Shown here: positions 1 to 10,000 of the stretch, in pieces
How the letters are laid out: the number at the start of each line of letters is the position of its first letter
How positions within the stretch are numbered: the stretch's first letter is position 1
NCBI GenBank assembly: GCA_026390585.1
Contig: JAPLFP010000345.1
Span: 1-53,719 of the forward strand
From: Ignavibacteriales bacterium
Lineage (GTDB): Bacteria > Bacteroidota > Ignavibacteria > UBA10030
Length of the DNA: 53,719 nt
Direction of reading: 5' to 3'
Program-made: the position numbers and the translations under genes
Notes under the pieces: generated by a model
Database searches by the model: none
What the model saw: only the letters and a program-made list of their open reading frames with translations
Told to the model about the DNA's origin: nothing

Positions 1-26
1 CAGGATTTTTGTATTCTCCACACCAC

Positions 27-902
27 TTACCAACGCCGCTCCCGAAGCCGGAAGAAATCGACAAGGGGCTTCATATAAGGTTTGTCGAGGTGAATATCGA
101 TACTGTCAAGCTTTGCTTTGATGAACGTCGATCGCCGTGAATCTTCCACCGCCCGGCGATAGGCGCGATACGCCGCTACCACCCGGGGGTCTGCGGTGTT
201 GACCCACCGCTGTGCGCCCGATTCGGCGTCTTTCATCGTGACGAGACCGACCCTTGGCAGCTCTTGTTCGCGCGGGTCAATCAGCCTGATGCCAATGAGA
301 TCGTGCCGTTTTCCTGCAATCCGCAGAGCGGTTTCGTAACCCTTGTCCAGAAAATCCGAGATGACAAAAACGATACTCCGTTTCTTCAAAACGTGGTTCA
401 AATACTCCATTGCGATCTTGATGCTTGTGCCGGAGCGCCTGGGTTCATACGAGATCAGTTCGCGCACAATGCGCAACGAATGCGACTGCCCCTTGCGCGG
501 TGGAATGAACCTTTCAATCTGATCGGAAAACAGCATGGCGCCGACTTTGTCGCCATTCTTCATCGCGGAGAATGCGAGAATTGCGCTGATCTCAACGGCA
601 ATATCGCGCTTGAGTTGACCCTGCGAGCCAAAGAACTGCGATCCGCTCAAGTCAACAAGAAGCATGACGGTAAGCTCGCGCTCTTCTTCGAAGATCTTGA
701 CGAACGGATGATCAAACCGCGCAGTGACATTCCAGTCTATAGTGCGGACATCATCCCCGATCTGGTATTCACGAACCTCAGAAAACGCCATTCCTCGCCC
801 CTTGAACACGGAATGGTACTCACCGGAAAAAACCTGGTTGACCAGTCCCCGAGTGCGGATCTCGAGTTGTCTGACTTTTTTGAGAAGCTCTTTAGTTTCC
901 AC
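27..902 (-). CDS. DUF58 domain protein (MoxR-associated, VWA-like)
   Basis: A 291-residue cytosolic DUF58 protein. Residues 36-60 carry the family signature (GRGMAFSEVREY, then GDDVRTIDWNVTAR). A VWA-type metal-site motif, DLSGS, lies at 84-88. Family members sit beside MoxR ATPases and are thought to act with them in assembling or inserting cofactors into envelope or metal proteins; the client here is unknown. I chose the GTG at 902 because homologues I recall begin with (M)ETKELLKKVRQ. A TTG at 923 would add seven residues, and neither start has a good Shine-Dalgarno. It follows the moxR gene on the same strand after about 100 bases of AT-rich DNA, so co-transcription is likely. The downstream Bat-type genes usually found would lie beyond the window edge. 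Confidence 0.9.
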   Translation of the reverse strand: METKELLKKVRQLEIRTRGLVNQVFSGEYHSVFKGRGMAFSEVREYQIGDDVRTIDWNVTARFDHPFVKIFEEERELTVMLLVDLSGSQFFGSQGQLKRDIAVEISAILAFSAMKNGDKVGAMLFSDQIERFIPPRKGQSHSLRIVRELISYEPRRSGTSIKIAMEYLNHVLKKRSIVFVISDFLDKGYETALRIAGKRHDLIGIRLIDPREQELPRVGLVTMKDAESGAQRWVNTADPRVVAAYRAYRRAVEDSRRSTFIKAKLDSIDIHLDKPYMKPLVDFFRLRERRW

Positions 903-1006
903 GAGAGAAAATGAAAAAATCAAAATTCAAAATGAAAAACAGTGAGCAGTAAACAGTAAAACGGCTCAGTCAAAAATCATAAATTAGAAATCGCAAATCG
1001 GCGATG

Positions 1007-1990
1007 CTAAGGTACTTCAATGTGATTCAAAATTTCCTGCACCACGCTCTCCGACGTCACCTCTTCTGCTTCTGCCTCGTACGTGACGGCGATGCGGTGT
1101 CGGAGGACGTCGAGACTGATTGCGCGGACATCTTCGGGAATCACATACCCGCGGCGTTTGATAAACGCATGTGCCTTCGAGGCGAGGGCGAGGTTTATCG
1201 ATGCGCGCGGCGAGGCACCGTAGCTGATCATCGGTGCGATCTTCTCGAGCTTGAATTGTGCCGGCTCGCGGGTGGCAAAGACAATGTCCAGAATATAGCG
1301 CTCGATCTTTTCGTCCATGTATACGTTTTTGACGGCCTCCCGGGCGGCGAGAATATCTTTCGTTGAGACAACAGGCCTGATGTCTCCCTGGCTGCCCATA
1401 ACATTCTGTCGCATAATCGCTAACTCGTCTTCGCGGGAAGGGTAGTCAATCTTCACCTTCAGCATAAAGCGATCGACCTGTGCTTCGGGTAGCGGATACG
1501 TTCCCTCTTGCTCGATCGGATTCTGAGTGGCGAGCACCAGAAAGGGTTCGTCAAGCTTGAATGTCTCTTCGCCAATGGTTATCTGTCGCTCCTGCATGGC
1601 TTCGAGCAGGGCGCTCTGGACCTTTGCCGGAGCGCGGTTGATTTCGTCTGCTAGGATGAAGTTGGCGAAAATTGGCCCGCGGCGCGTGAAGAATTTTCCA
1701 TCCTTCTGATTGTAAATCATGGTGCCGACAAGGTCTGCGGGCAGGAGGTCCGGTGTAAACTGAATTCGCTGGAATTTCGCGTTGATCGCCGCAGCAAGCG
1801 ATTTGATGGTAAGGGTCTTGGCGAGACCGGGAACACCCTCGAGAAGAATGTGTCCGTTGCAGAGGAGGCCGATGAGGAGTCGGTCGACCATTTGCTTCTG
1901 GCCGACAATGACCTTTGCGATCTCGGTTGTCAGCGTATCGACGAAGGCGCTCTCACGCTGTATCATTTCATTGATAGTCTTGATGTCCAC
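1007..1990 (-). CDS. MoxR family AAA+ ATPase
   Basis: A 327-residue MoxR-type AAA+ ATPase. Walker A is GVPGLAKT (52-59), with the Gly-Leu-Ala replacement typical of MoxR. Walker B is ILADE (112-116), followed by INRAPAKVQSALLEAMQE. Sensor 1 (ATQNPIEQEGTYPLPEAQ) begins at 154. The start is a GTG at 1990, preceded on the minus strand by a strong AGGAGG at good spacing; no ATG fits better. MoxR proteins act as chaperone-like ATPases with a VWA or DUF58 partner, which here is the next gene. Length and motifs are complete. Confidence 0.95.
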   Translation of the reverse strand: MDIKTINEMIQRESAFVDTLTTEIAKVIVGQKQMVDRLLIGLLCNGHILLEGVPGLAKTLTIKSLAAAINAKFQRIQFTPDLLPADLVGTMIYNQKDGKFFTRRGPIFANFILADEINRAPAKVQSALLEAMQERQITIGEETFKLDEPFLVLATQNPIEQEGTYPLPEAQVDRFMLKVKIDYPSREDELAIMRQNVMGSQGDIRPVVSTKDILAAREAVKNVYMDEKIERYILDIVFATREPAQFKLEKIAPMISYGASPRASINLALASKAHAFIKRRGYVIPEDVRAISLDVLRHRIAVTYEAEAEEVTSESVVQEILNHIEVP

Positions 1991-2802
1991 TCAATCCTCC
2001 TAAGTCGTTGACTCTAAAATAGTTCCGTATTGATATTAAACGATAAAATCGGGCAATCGTTCCGTACTTCGGTGGTGTACAAACAAATCGAGCCACGCAC
2101 AAATTCCGACAGAAGCTGGTGGGCGGCTCGGGGCGGCAGAAGAAGGCAGGGCAACAACAGCCCACCGTACCGCGAAACCCAATTTAGCATTTATTGACAC
2201 ATGATGCAACGCGGCAGAATCTCTGTGGATATGCGTCTACCGTGAGCGCGAGGGAGTTAATTCTTCGAGTTCGATGGGTTGCCCAGCACGAAATCGATTC
2301 GCGCGAATGGGGATACAAGCATCTAGGGTTGGGCGATGTTGTATGAGACAACAGATCCGTTTCGAGCTTAATTTTTCTAAAATCTATCTCAAAAACACCC
2401 TAGAGAAAGAAAATAGTCTCACGCAAAGTCCCGAAAATTCAAACGTCTCAACCTTCTTTGCGTCTTGGCGCCTCTGCGTGACATTTTTGAGATGGCCTCT
2501 AAAGTCAAGGTAGCTGATCACACAAGAAGAATTGTCAGAAGTTTGTCAGGACGGAGTCAAAAATACTTCACAGAAAAAAAATCAGGCGAAAGACCGTCAT
2601 TCTATGCGCGAGCCCGACCGCGGTCTAGATGTTTCTCACTTTTCGCTCGACAGTCAGATGCCTTGTTGTCATCTGCAGTTCTCCCAATTCTGACAACGGA
2701 CAACGATTTGAGAAAGTTGGGTTGAAGTTCCGCTGCGAGAGAGTTATGTTGAAGATGGCCTGCAAAAACGACCTTGACCCAAGAACACGTCGGGTTGATT
2801 TT
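1991..2802. other. Intergenic region, 0.8 kb, with one MITE-like repeat
   Basis: No credible gene is seen between moxR and the lipoprotein gene. The stretch is the divergent promoter region for both. It holds the inverted-repeat element at 2383-2496 listed separately. Open frames here are short, lack ribosome-binding sites and do not resemble known proteins. Confidence 0.6.
2383..2496. repeat. MITE-like palindromic element (family R3, full copy)
   Basis: The ends are imperfect inverted repeats: TCTATCTCAAAAA on the left (2383-2395) and TTTTTGAGATGG on the right (2484-2495). Inside lies a second inverted pair, CTCACGCAAAG near 2419 and CTTTGCGTCTTGGCGCCTCTG near 2456. The left half recurs at 53422 and the right half at about 50675-50749. 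No coding capacity. Confidence 0.65.
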
Positions 2803-3573
2803 ATGAAAGCTTGGCTAGAAAACTTTAGAATTGCGTTGGCTGGCTCGCTCCTACTTCTCTCCGCCTGCAAGGAATCGGTTTTGGAGACACCGGCGGGGGG
2901 TTGGACCGTTCGGGTTTCTGTTGCGGCCTATGACGAATTCAATCTCGTCGTTCCACTGACAGGACCGACAGATGTGGTTCTTACGGCTGGTGATCGGGCG
3001 TTTCGCGGAGTCATTCCGCTAGGGAAGTCATCCTGCACATTTGGGAACCTGCCAAGCGAGGATATTTATTACGCAACAGTTCAGAAAGAAGGATACTATC
3101 CCGCTACCGTCCCGTACGTCGTTGGCAGCATGCATCAAGATTCGGTATTCATGAATGTCGGTTTGTATCCCTATCCGTCTCCAATGGTGAAGATCAATTC
3201 CATTCGGTTTCTGGTCAACACGGTCGTCCCGCAGGTCCGGGTCAGACTTTACACCGCACAAACAATTCCGGCAGGTGGTGGCAGGTCGGCGATCGTTTTT
3301 GTGGGACTGGGGACAGATGTCAGCTCCCGGTACGGAACGTACATATACACGATGAACTGGGTCTCGCAGGCCGTGGGTACCTCACAAATACTCACCGACG
3401 ACTTCTACCGCGAACTCCATCATGCCGGAGCTGCAAGCGGAGCAAGAGTCTATGTCACTGCCCGCCTTACATCGGGAGCAACAACCAGATTCTCAGATCA
3501 GGCGACGGGATTATCGATCTTCGGCAATCTCGAAGAAAACACGCGAATCGTCTCTTCATTCATCATGCCGTAG
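2803..3573 (+). CDS. Putative exported lipoprotein, unknown function
   Basis: A 256-residue protein with a lipoprotein signal peptide: a hydrophobic stretch (10-20) ends in the lipobox LSAC, with lipidation expected at Cys22. The rest looks like beta-rich sandwich modules (segments such as TVRVSVAAYDEFNLVVPL, ITLRAG-like turns and VNVGLYPYP). I do not recognise a family. The ATG at 2803 is favoured because it gives a proper signal peptide; the open frame extends upstream to 2629 without one. The stop is 9 bases before the next gene, a T9SS cargo protein, so the two are probably co-transcribed. The lipoprotein may be a surface or periplasmic partner of that cargo, but this is inference. Confidence 0.7.
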   Translation: MKAWLENFRIALAGSLLLLSACKESVLETPAGGWTVRVSVAAYDEFNLVVPLTGPTDVVLTAGDRAFRGVIPLGKSSCTFGNLPSEDIYYATVQKEGYYPATVPYVVGSMHQDSVFMNVGLYPYPSPMVKINSIRFLVNTVVPQVRVRLYTAQTIPAGGGRSAIVFVGLGTDVSSRYGTYIYTMNWVSQAVGTSQILTDDFYRELHHAGAASGARVYVTARLTSGATTRFSDQATGLSIFGNLEENTRIVSSFIMP

Positions 3574-3582
3574 ACAAGAGAA

Positions 3583-5262
3583 ATGAAAAAGAACTTCCAA
3601 ATATCCGGATTGATATTCCTTGTGCTGTTTTTGTTGGCCTTGGAACGGGTGTGTGCACAACGAAATCCAAACGCTAACCGACTGTCGAAGGCGAATGAAA
3701 CAAGCCTCAATCGGCCAGGACAACTGAATATCAACAGGATTCTGATGAATTTCATGAACCTTGGAGGGTTGAATCAAAACGCCTATCCGATTTCACGATG
3801 GGATGGTTGGTGGGGCGATCGCCTGACATTCGATATGGTTTTCGACCAGGGGCTCTGGATAACCGGAAAGCGAAACGGTTCTGTCGGATGTCTGCCGTAC
3901 ACGTGGGGTTCTACGAATGCGCCCGGGCCGATCATCAACGGGCAACCGGCCATGAAGGCAAGGCCACAGGATTCCACGCGTTATCGTATCTATGGATTAA
4001 CACGCGGGGACACTCCCGAACTGAATCAGGATGTCCTTACCTGGCCAGCCGATCTTGGATCGCCGACAGACTTGTCGGGCAAGCCGCTTGTTCACGGCGA
4101 CCAAATGGTGTGGACGTGCTATAACGGTGCGGACACAACAGTGGCGACTGGGAGCGCGCAATATTTCTATCGAACGGTGCCGCGTCAAACAATATTACCT
4201 GTCGAAGTTCACCACACAGCGTTCGAACATTTCGGTGAGGTCGGAGACACATCGATCTGGGCGAATACCGTCTTCCTCGAGTGGGCAATCTATAATAGAG
4301 GTCCCAATCCTCTCGACTCTGTCTACCTGTCGCTTTGGACCGATATCGACTTCTACGACGCAACCAAGAATGTCCCCGCGGTTGACACCTTGGCGCAAAC
4401 GGGCTACTGTTGGTACGCCTCAGATAGCACGTTTGGCTCTGTGGGCTACACGCTGCTGTTTGGTCCGGTTGTTCCCTCTGCCGGCAGCACAGCAACCTTT
4501 TTTGGAAAAACCCGCCAGGGATATAAGAACCTGCCCCTGAGTTCTTTTTGGGCGATTATCGATGATTCAGTTCCCGATGGTTACGATCCGGGCCCTCCTA
4601 AATCGTTGAGAACGGGTTGGAATGTTGTGCGCGGCTTATCACAGAGTGGAGCAGCGATCATTGATTCGAGCACGCACCGCCCGACGAAGTTTCCGTATTC
4701 CGGCGATCCGATAACTCACACAGGATCGCTCTTTCCACTTTTTCCCCCCGTGGGTGGGGGCGCCGGATTCATGTTCACCACGGGCCCGTGTTCTATCGCT
4801 CCCGGCGACTCCCAATGGGTCGTGATTGCACTCATGCCCACCACCAAAGTGAACGGTGTCGATGCAATCAATAGGTTGCGCGCGAATGCCGCGTACTTGC
4901 GAAGTCTTCCGTACGATAGCCTCGTCACACCAAAAGCGCGAAGATCGGTGCCGATCGGTCCGCTGCCGGTGTTCGACATCCCCACTTCATTCGTGTTGAG
5001 GCAAAATTATCCGAATCCGTTTAACGGCGGGACGGTCATTCCTTTTGATTTGCCGGAGAAAAGCCAGGTTCACATCGAGGTTTTCGACATGCTCGGGAGG
5101 TTTGTGGCGAAGATTGCCGACCAGGCTTTTGAGCGGGGGCGTAAGTCGGTGAGCTGGTTTCCGGCTACAGGTTCAGGAGTTTACTTCTTCAGACTGCACG
5201 CAGCTTCGCTGGAAAGTTCAGATGTGTGGAATGGAAGCGGGAAGATGATTTTTGTGAAATGA
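3583..5262 (+). CDS. Secreted protein with type IX secretion C-terminal tail
   Basis: A 559-residue exported protein. The signal peptide covers residues 1-25 (hydrophobic LIFLVLFLLALE, then VCAQ). The last 90 residues (470-559) are a T9SS sorting domain: QNYPNPFNGGTVIPF, VFDMLGRFVAKI, SGVYFFRLH and a terminal KMIFVK. The central part (about 60-440) shares a module with the minus-strand cargo at 7050-10385: both have Y(K/R)NLP(L/M)(S/T)SF, NV(V/L)RGL, SGDP.T and a GP...(A)PGDSQ/DTQ..VV segment. No enzymatic motif is seen. It follows a lipoprotein gene by 9 bases. Expected to be exported through the outer membrane and anchored or released there. Confidence 0.85.
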   Translation: MKKNFQISGLIFLVLFLLALERVCAQRNPNANRLSKANETSLNRPGQLNINRILMNFMNLGGLNQNAYPISRWDGWWGDRLTFDMVFDQGLWITGKRNGSVGCLPYTWGSTNAPGPIINGQPAMKARPQDSTRYRIYGLTRGDTPELNQDVLTWPADLGSPTDLSGKPLVHGDQMVWTCYNGADTTVATGSAQYFYRTVPRQTILPVEVHHTAFEHFGEVGDTSIWANTVFLEWAIYNRGPNPLDSVYLSLWTDIDFYDATKNVPAVDTLAQTGYCWYASDSTFGSVGYTLLFGPVVPSAGSTATFFGKTRQGYKNLPLSSFWAIIDDSVPDGYDPGPPKSLRTGWNVVRGLSQSGAAIIDSSTHRPTKFPYSGDPITHTGSLFPLFPPVGGGAGFMFTTGPCSIAPGDSQWVVIALMPTTKVNGVDAINRLRANAAYLRSLPYDSLVTPKARRSVPIGPLPVFDIPTSFVLRQNYPNPFNGGTVIPFDLPEKSQVHIEVFDMLGRFVAKIADQAFERGRKSVSWFPATGSGVYFFRLHAASLESSDVWNGSGKMIFVK

Positions 5263-5267
5263 CTTCT

Positions 5268-5552
5268 TCTGTCATCCCCACATGTCCCGCTTTTGGATTC
5301 CGCTTACCAGCGGGATTCAGAGAGCGGAAATTCGTCGCTTCCCGCCCGCCTCGAAGGTTCACCGAGGGCAGGTCCGCCACGAAGTGATCTCCTCGCGAAA
5401 GGACTCCTTCGGAGCGGGTGTCCCAAACAACGGGACACAGGATCACAACTAACATATGACATGGTAAATCAGATCCTTCGACTCGCGGAGTTTCCCCCGC
5501 TGAAAGCGGGGCTCGCTCAGGACGTCGATTCTCAGGATGACGACTGAAAAGC
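5268..5552. repeat. Dispersed repeat block (family R4) between convergent genes
   Basis: The interval between two convergent T9SS genes is almost wholly made of repeat words found elsewhere in the window: GTCATCCCC, CCCGCTTTTGGATTCCGC, GGCGGGATTC-like words, TTCGTCGCTTC and GGATGACGAC. Related blocks occur at 6905-7049, 47268-47515 and 53488-53600. Several local inverted repeats could form hairpins. No gene is seen. Confidence 0.6.
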
Positions 5553-5556
5553 GTCG

Positions 5557-6867
5557 TCATTTCATCAGCACCATCGCCCTCGATTGTGTAAACCCCCCAG
5601 CCTGAAGCCGGTAAAAGTACACACCACTCGGAAGCGATGAAGCATCCCAACGGACTTTGTATACTCCGGCTGGCCGCATGCCGTTGACAAGCGTGGCAAC
5701 CTCTCTGCCGAGAACATCAAAAACCTTCAAAGAGACAGATCCGCAATTCCCAATTCGAAATTCGAAATTCGTTGTTGGATTGAACGGGTTGGGATAGTTT
5801 TGTTCCAACTGAAAGCCAGAAGGAACGACCGCTTCCGCATTTCCAACAGAGCTCACAATCTGGTTTCCATTGACAGTGCGATACAACCGTCCATTGTCGC
5901 ACAAGAGCCATCCGTGTGTCGCATCCGTGAACACGATGTCGCGGCCAAACACCTTGCCCGTGTCGATCACCTGTTGACTCCATGTGCGGCCGGTATCACT
6001 GCTAAAGAGCAGGTTATTGTAGTCTGTATACCAAACTCGGGCAGGGTTTCCGGGAAGAAACTCGATATCGTTTCCCCACCCCGGTTGGGCATTGTTGACG
6101 GCGATGGTGTCCCAGGTGATTCCGCCATTGAATGTTCTGTAAATCTGCGGCAGAGGATAACCGCCTCTCTCGAAACCGATCTGCTCGTTGTAGAACCTCA
6201 GTATCGTACCACCCCCTGAAAGGACCGGCGACCAGGACGCACCACCGTTCGTCGTTTTGTAGGTCTTCTGTGGATTATCACTTCCGCCCGATGTGTAGAA
6301 ATATCCCACCGACTTGTTCACAAAATCGATTCTTCTCCACATATCGCCCGAAACCATGTTGGGCAGCGATGACGTATTCATGTTGGTCCAGTGCGCACCG
6401 CCATCCACCGTCTGAAGGATGGCCGGCTGTTTTCCTGCATTTGCATCACCCACGGCCACTCCGTTGTTGAGATCGAACATTTTTACATAGTCGAAAAATT
6501 GAGTTTGTGTCGTATCGTAGAATTGCTGCTGCCACGACGTTCCACCGTTGGTGGTTGCGAGAATCCTGGAGGGGGTCACAACCCAGATATGCAAGGTGTC
6601 GGTCATGCTCACATCGACCGGCAAATCAGGAAACGCTGAAGGGTCTTTCAGGGCTCGGAAATGGGCGCCTCCATCGCTGGTCATGTACATCATCGCCGGC
6701 GCTGCTCTCACAGCGATTACCGCCGCGGAGGGGCCGACCGCGTCAATAGCGTCGCCCACCAACCATGTCGAAGGCAGACCGCCGCTTTGTTTCACCCATT
6801 GCGCATTGCCGGATGCGCTAACCGCAACGATAAAGAAAAATGTCAGGAACCAATGCTTTGTTTTCAT
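5557..6867 (-). CDS. Secreted Asp-box (YCF48/BNR-like) propeller protein with T9SS tail
   Basis: A 436-residue exported protein. The signal peptide ends near residue 22 (SGNAQ). Six or so Asp-box repeats follow: TSDGGAHF (63-70), TTNGGTSW, TVDGGAHW, TTNGGASW, TFNGGITW and SSDTGRTW, which predict a sialidase- or YCF48-like beta-propeller. The C-terminal 85 residues (352-436) are a T9SS tail: QNYPNPFNPTTNFEF, VFDVLGREVATLV, SGVYFYRLQAG and a basic end. No catalytic residues of sialidases were identified, so a binding or structural role is more likely than hydrolysis. The ATG at 6867 has a GGAGGAG site upstream. It lies tail-to-tail with the cargo gene at 3583. Confidence 0.88.
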   Translation of the reverse strand: MKTKHWFLTFFFIVAVSASGNAQWVKQSGGLPSTWLVGDAIDAVGPSAAVIAVRAAPAMMYMTSDGGAHFRALKDPSAFPDLPVDVSMTDTLHIWVVTPSRILATTNGGTSWQQQFYDTTQTQFFDYVKMFDLNNGVAVGDANAGKQPAILQTVDGGAHWTNMNTSSLPNMVSGDMWRRIDFVNKSVGYFYTSGGSDNPQKTYKTTNGGASWSPVLSGGGTILRFYNEQIGFERGGYPLPQIYRTFNGGITWDTIAVNNAQPGWGNDIEFLPGNPARVWYTDYNNLLFSSDTGRTWSQQVIDTGKVFGRDIVFTDATHGWLLCDNGRLYRTVNGNQIVSSVGNAEAVVPSGFQLEQNYPNPFNPTTNFEFRIGNCGSVSLKVFDVLGREVATLVNGMRPAGVYKVRWDASSLPSGVYFYRLQAGGFTQSRAMVLMK

Positions 6868-6904
6868 AACTCCTCCTTCAAGAATCGTTCACCCATGCCA
6901 CCGA

Positions 6905-7049
6905 TCAACCGGCGCGCGGGACTCAGGATGACGATTGAAAAACGACACGCGAGATCAGATCCTTCCTGCCCGCCTCGAAGGTCCACTGAGGGTAGGCGGG
7001 CGTCCCGTCAAACAAAGGCGGGACTCAGGATGACGACCGCAAAACATCG
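6905..7049. repeat. Dispersed repeat block (family R4)
   Basis: Two GGGACTCAGGATGACGA words (about 6919 and 7020) flank CCTGCCCGCCTCGAAGGT and an inverted GGGTAGGCGGGCG. The block lies between two minus-strand cargo genes and matches words in the 5268-5552 block. Confidence 0.55.
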
Positions 7050-10000
7050 TCACTTCATCAAAATCATCTTCTTCGTCTGAATAACGTCACCTGCTTGCAG
7101 CTGATAGAAATACACTCCGCTAGCGGTCCCCTGTGCATTCCACTCGACCAAGTAGAAGCCGGCGTTCCTTTGCTTGTCGACCAGCGTGGCCAGGAGTTGC
7201 CCGAGGACGTTGAAGACCTTGAGCTTGACCGAAGAATGCTGTGCGAGTTCAAACCGAATCGTTGTCGACGGATTAAAAGGATTGGGGTAATTCTGACTCA
7301 ATGAAAAAGAGGTTGGCACAACCGGCTGAGGACTTCCGGCAAGTATCTGTGCCGGATTGAAAGACCAGCTGTCCGCTGACGAGACAAGATGATGAGACGA
7401 AATTCGGATAACGGTCCCCGCGGGTGGAAGATATCGCTTTCCCTTCCAATCGACAAACACCATTCTGCCGAGAACAGACGTGTTAGCCGGAGTTTCGACA
7501 GGTGAGATGGCGGGGAGGGGCTCCGCATATGGGATTGCGGAGGATCCAAAGAGCTGATTCCACCCAACCCCGACACCGAGGTTTGTAAGCGCACCACCCC
7601 CAAGCGTGTCGTACGAGGTGCTAACTACTTTCGTTTGATATACCTTCACGATCAAACGCATATTCTTTGTGACATCCCAAACCTGTAACGGAATGCGACT
7701 GGAGGCTTTTGCATTCCCCGCCAGTGCTCCGCCATCGGACCCAAGATAGTACTCACTTCCCGTATTATCGTTCGAAGTAATCCTGATTTCGTAATCATGG
7801 GTAGTGTTGTTCTGCCAGTTGAACCGACCAAGTGCATACGCCTGGATGGTCGAGAAGGGGGAGTCAAATGACCACATGCCGTCAGACCAGACATTTCTCA
7901 GGATGTCGAATGCCGGTTTGACGGATGTCCCAGCATATTGCGGAACAGAAACGCGAAAAAAACCTCCTTCAACGTTTGAAATCGTGCCGGAAAGAATTTT
8001 TAAACCGTCGACAACCGGACTAGTGTGCCCTAGCGCATCGGGCAGCGAATGGTTGTCAATAAGCACCGTGCCGGTGAGCGAATCCAGAAGGCGATATCCC
8101 CTTGCTTTGGAGGCACCGACAGAGTCGAGACCATAGATATAATAGACATGACTTTTTACTTTGGCTGGGTCGACAATTGAAATGGCGAAGTCACCGCCGT
8201 CGAGTCCCGATACCCGCGTGACCACCTGATTCACGAGAGGATATCTCATCAGTTTTACGGGTATCGTGAATGATGACGACCACCTGTTACCCGTGGGATC
8301 TTTGATGAGAAGGGAGAATGAAATGATCGTATCGGTCGTTGCTGAAGGAACGATGAAAGTCAGGTATGTTGTGGCGTCTGGGGGATCATATTTCAACGCA
8401 ACACTCGAATAGGCGTTGACTGTACCGACAAAGGCTGAACCACTCGTTGACAACAGTGTAACGGAGAGATTCTGCAGCGTTGCGGTGGAATTGTTCACAA
8501 GGGTGAAACCAATCCGGATATCTTCGCCCGGATTCGCAATTCCATCGGAATTGAGATTGTCAGAGACAATCACAGGAGATGTCACCAGCACAGGTCCGGC
8601 CGTGGTGACATTGTTGACAAGCCCCGGCCATGCTGTTGACGATGAATTTGTGTAGACGACATTTGCATCAACAGACAAGCCCGAAGATTGTTGAGGAAGT
8701 GAATACGTTGCCGCGAACATCCCGTCTCCAGCCTGACCATCTCCGTGTGTTCCGTCATCGTACAGCTGAACCGATGCCGCGGTTGATCCGTCAGACCGGC
8801 GCAGGAAAGCATCGATGGACTTTACATTCAGTCCCCGGCAATCAGCGGTTAATGCGAGCTGGGTGTTCTGCCCCGATGTGTAAGTGGGTGTGACAGCCAT
8901 CGATGGCGGAGATAGCACCTGAGAAGTCCCGCGATAGCTTGATCTCAACTGGACTGCTGAGGCCTTCAATGCAGTGACACTGCTTATCCGGTCTGCTCCC
9001 ATTGCGATTGTAGCAGCCACAACAACTTCTTGCGTATCACCAGCTGCAAGCGTGAATGGGCCGGAGGAAAACGTAAAGGTGCACTCATCGCTTGGGGCTA
9101 TCCAACCTTTCCCTGTTACCGGATCTCCCGAAGCGAGATACTTTGTGACGTTTCCGGTTGAAGGATCAATGAAGGGCGTTCCGGTTTTCGTTCCGAGACC
9201 TCTCAGGACGTTGTACAAGTCAATGGTGGATTGAGGCTTCCCCGCGCTTGCGTCGACATAGGTCGCGTTGCCGCAAATAGTAAAAATGAACGATGTCATC
9301 GGAAGATTTCGATAACCCCTCCGGAATCCGGAAGATGTTATAGCGCTGTCTGAGAATGAGCCGGGAACAAGCGGACCCTGCACAAGAACGTAGCCGAAGG
9401 CAGGCAGAGGGGAACCCCAACCGCCATAGACTTCCCGGCCGCTGTAGACATACCCGAGACTCAACGTTGAATCGCAACCAGGAGTGTCATAGATAGTACC
9501 AGCGACACCACCCAAGTCTGGATCTGCCCACTGGCCGATGTACATAGAGTCGAGCCGTGCACCACTTTTGTTCACAATCCGGTACTTGGTGAAGATGATG
9601 TTCCCCAGCAATCCCAAACGATTGTACCCCCAAATAGTCCGTTGCACTTCGAGTCCGATAGGGGTTGCCCCGCCCATAGAATACGCTCGCTGTACATTCA
9701 TGTCGTTCGAAACGTGCCAGAGAGTTTGATCAGCGCCCGGGACACCGGGAATATCAACTGAAGGATCGTACACGCCATTGCCATTTACATCGGTGTAAGG
9801 AGCCCCATCCGCTGCAGGCCATTCGTTCCAATCTTTGATGTATTGGACATAGATAACACTGTCGGTGAAACTCTGATACCGACGGATTAAATCTCCTTCC
9901 TGGGACTGTATCTTCTGCTTCATCGCTGTGCCCCATGTCGTCGTCGGACCGATGTCCGGGCGCACGCGGTAGACACGGTACTTTGGAAGAGAGGGGTCAT

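Noticed and set aside
5268-5552. Possible CRISPR array or ncRNA in the repeat-rich interval
   Set aside because: The repeats are irregular in length and spacing and recur elsewhere as dispersed words; no constant spacer size.
5557-6867. Sialidase (GH33) annotation of the Asp-box protein
   Set aside because: The Asp-boxes are present, but I could not find the catalytic Arg triad or the Tyr/Glu pair, and the T9SS tail suggests a surface binding or structural role.
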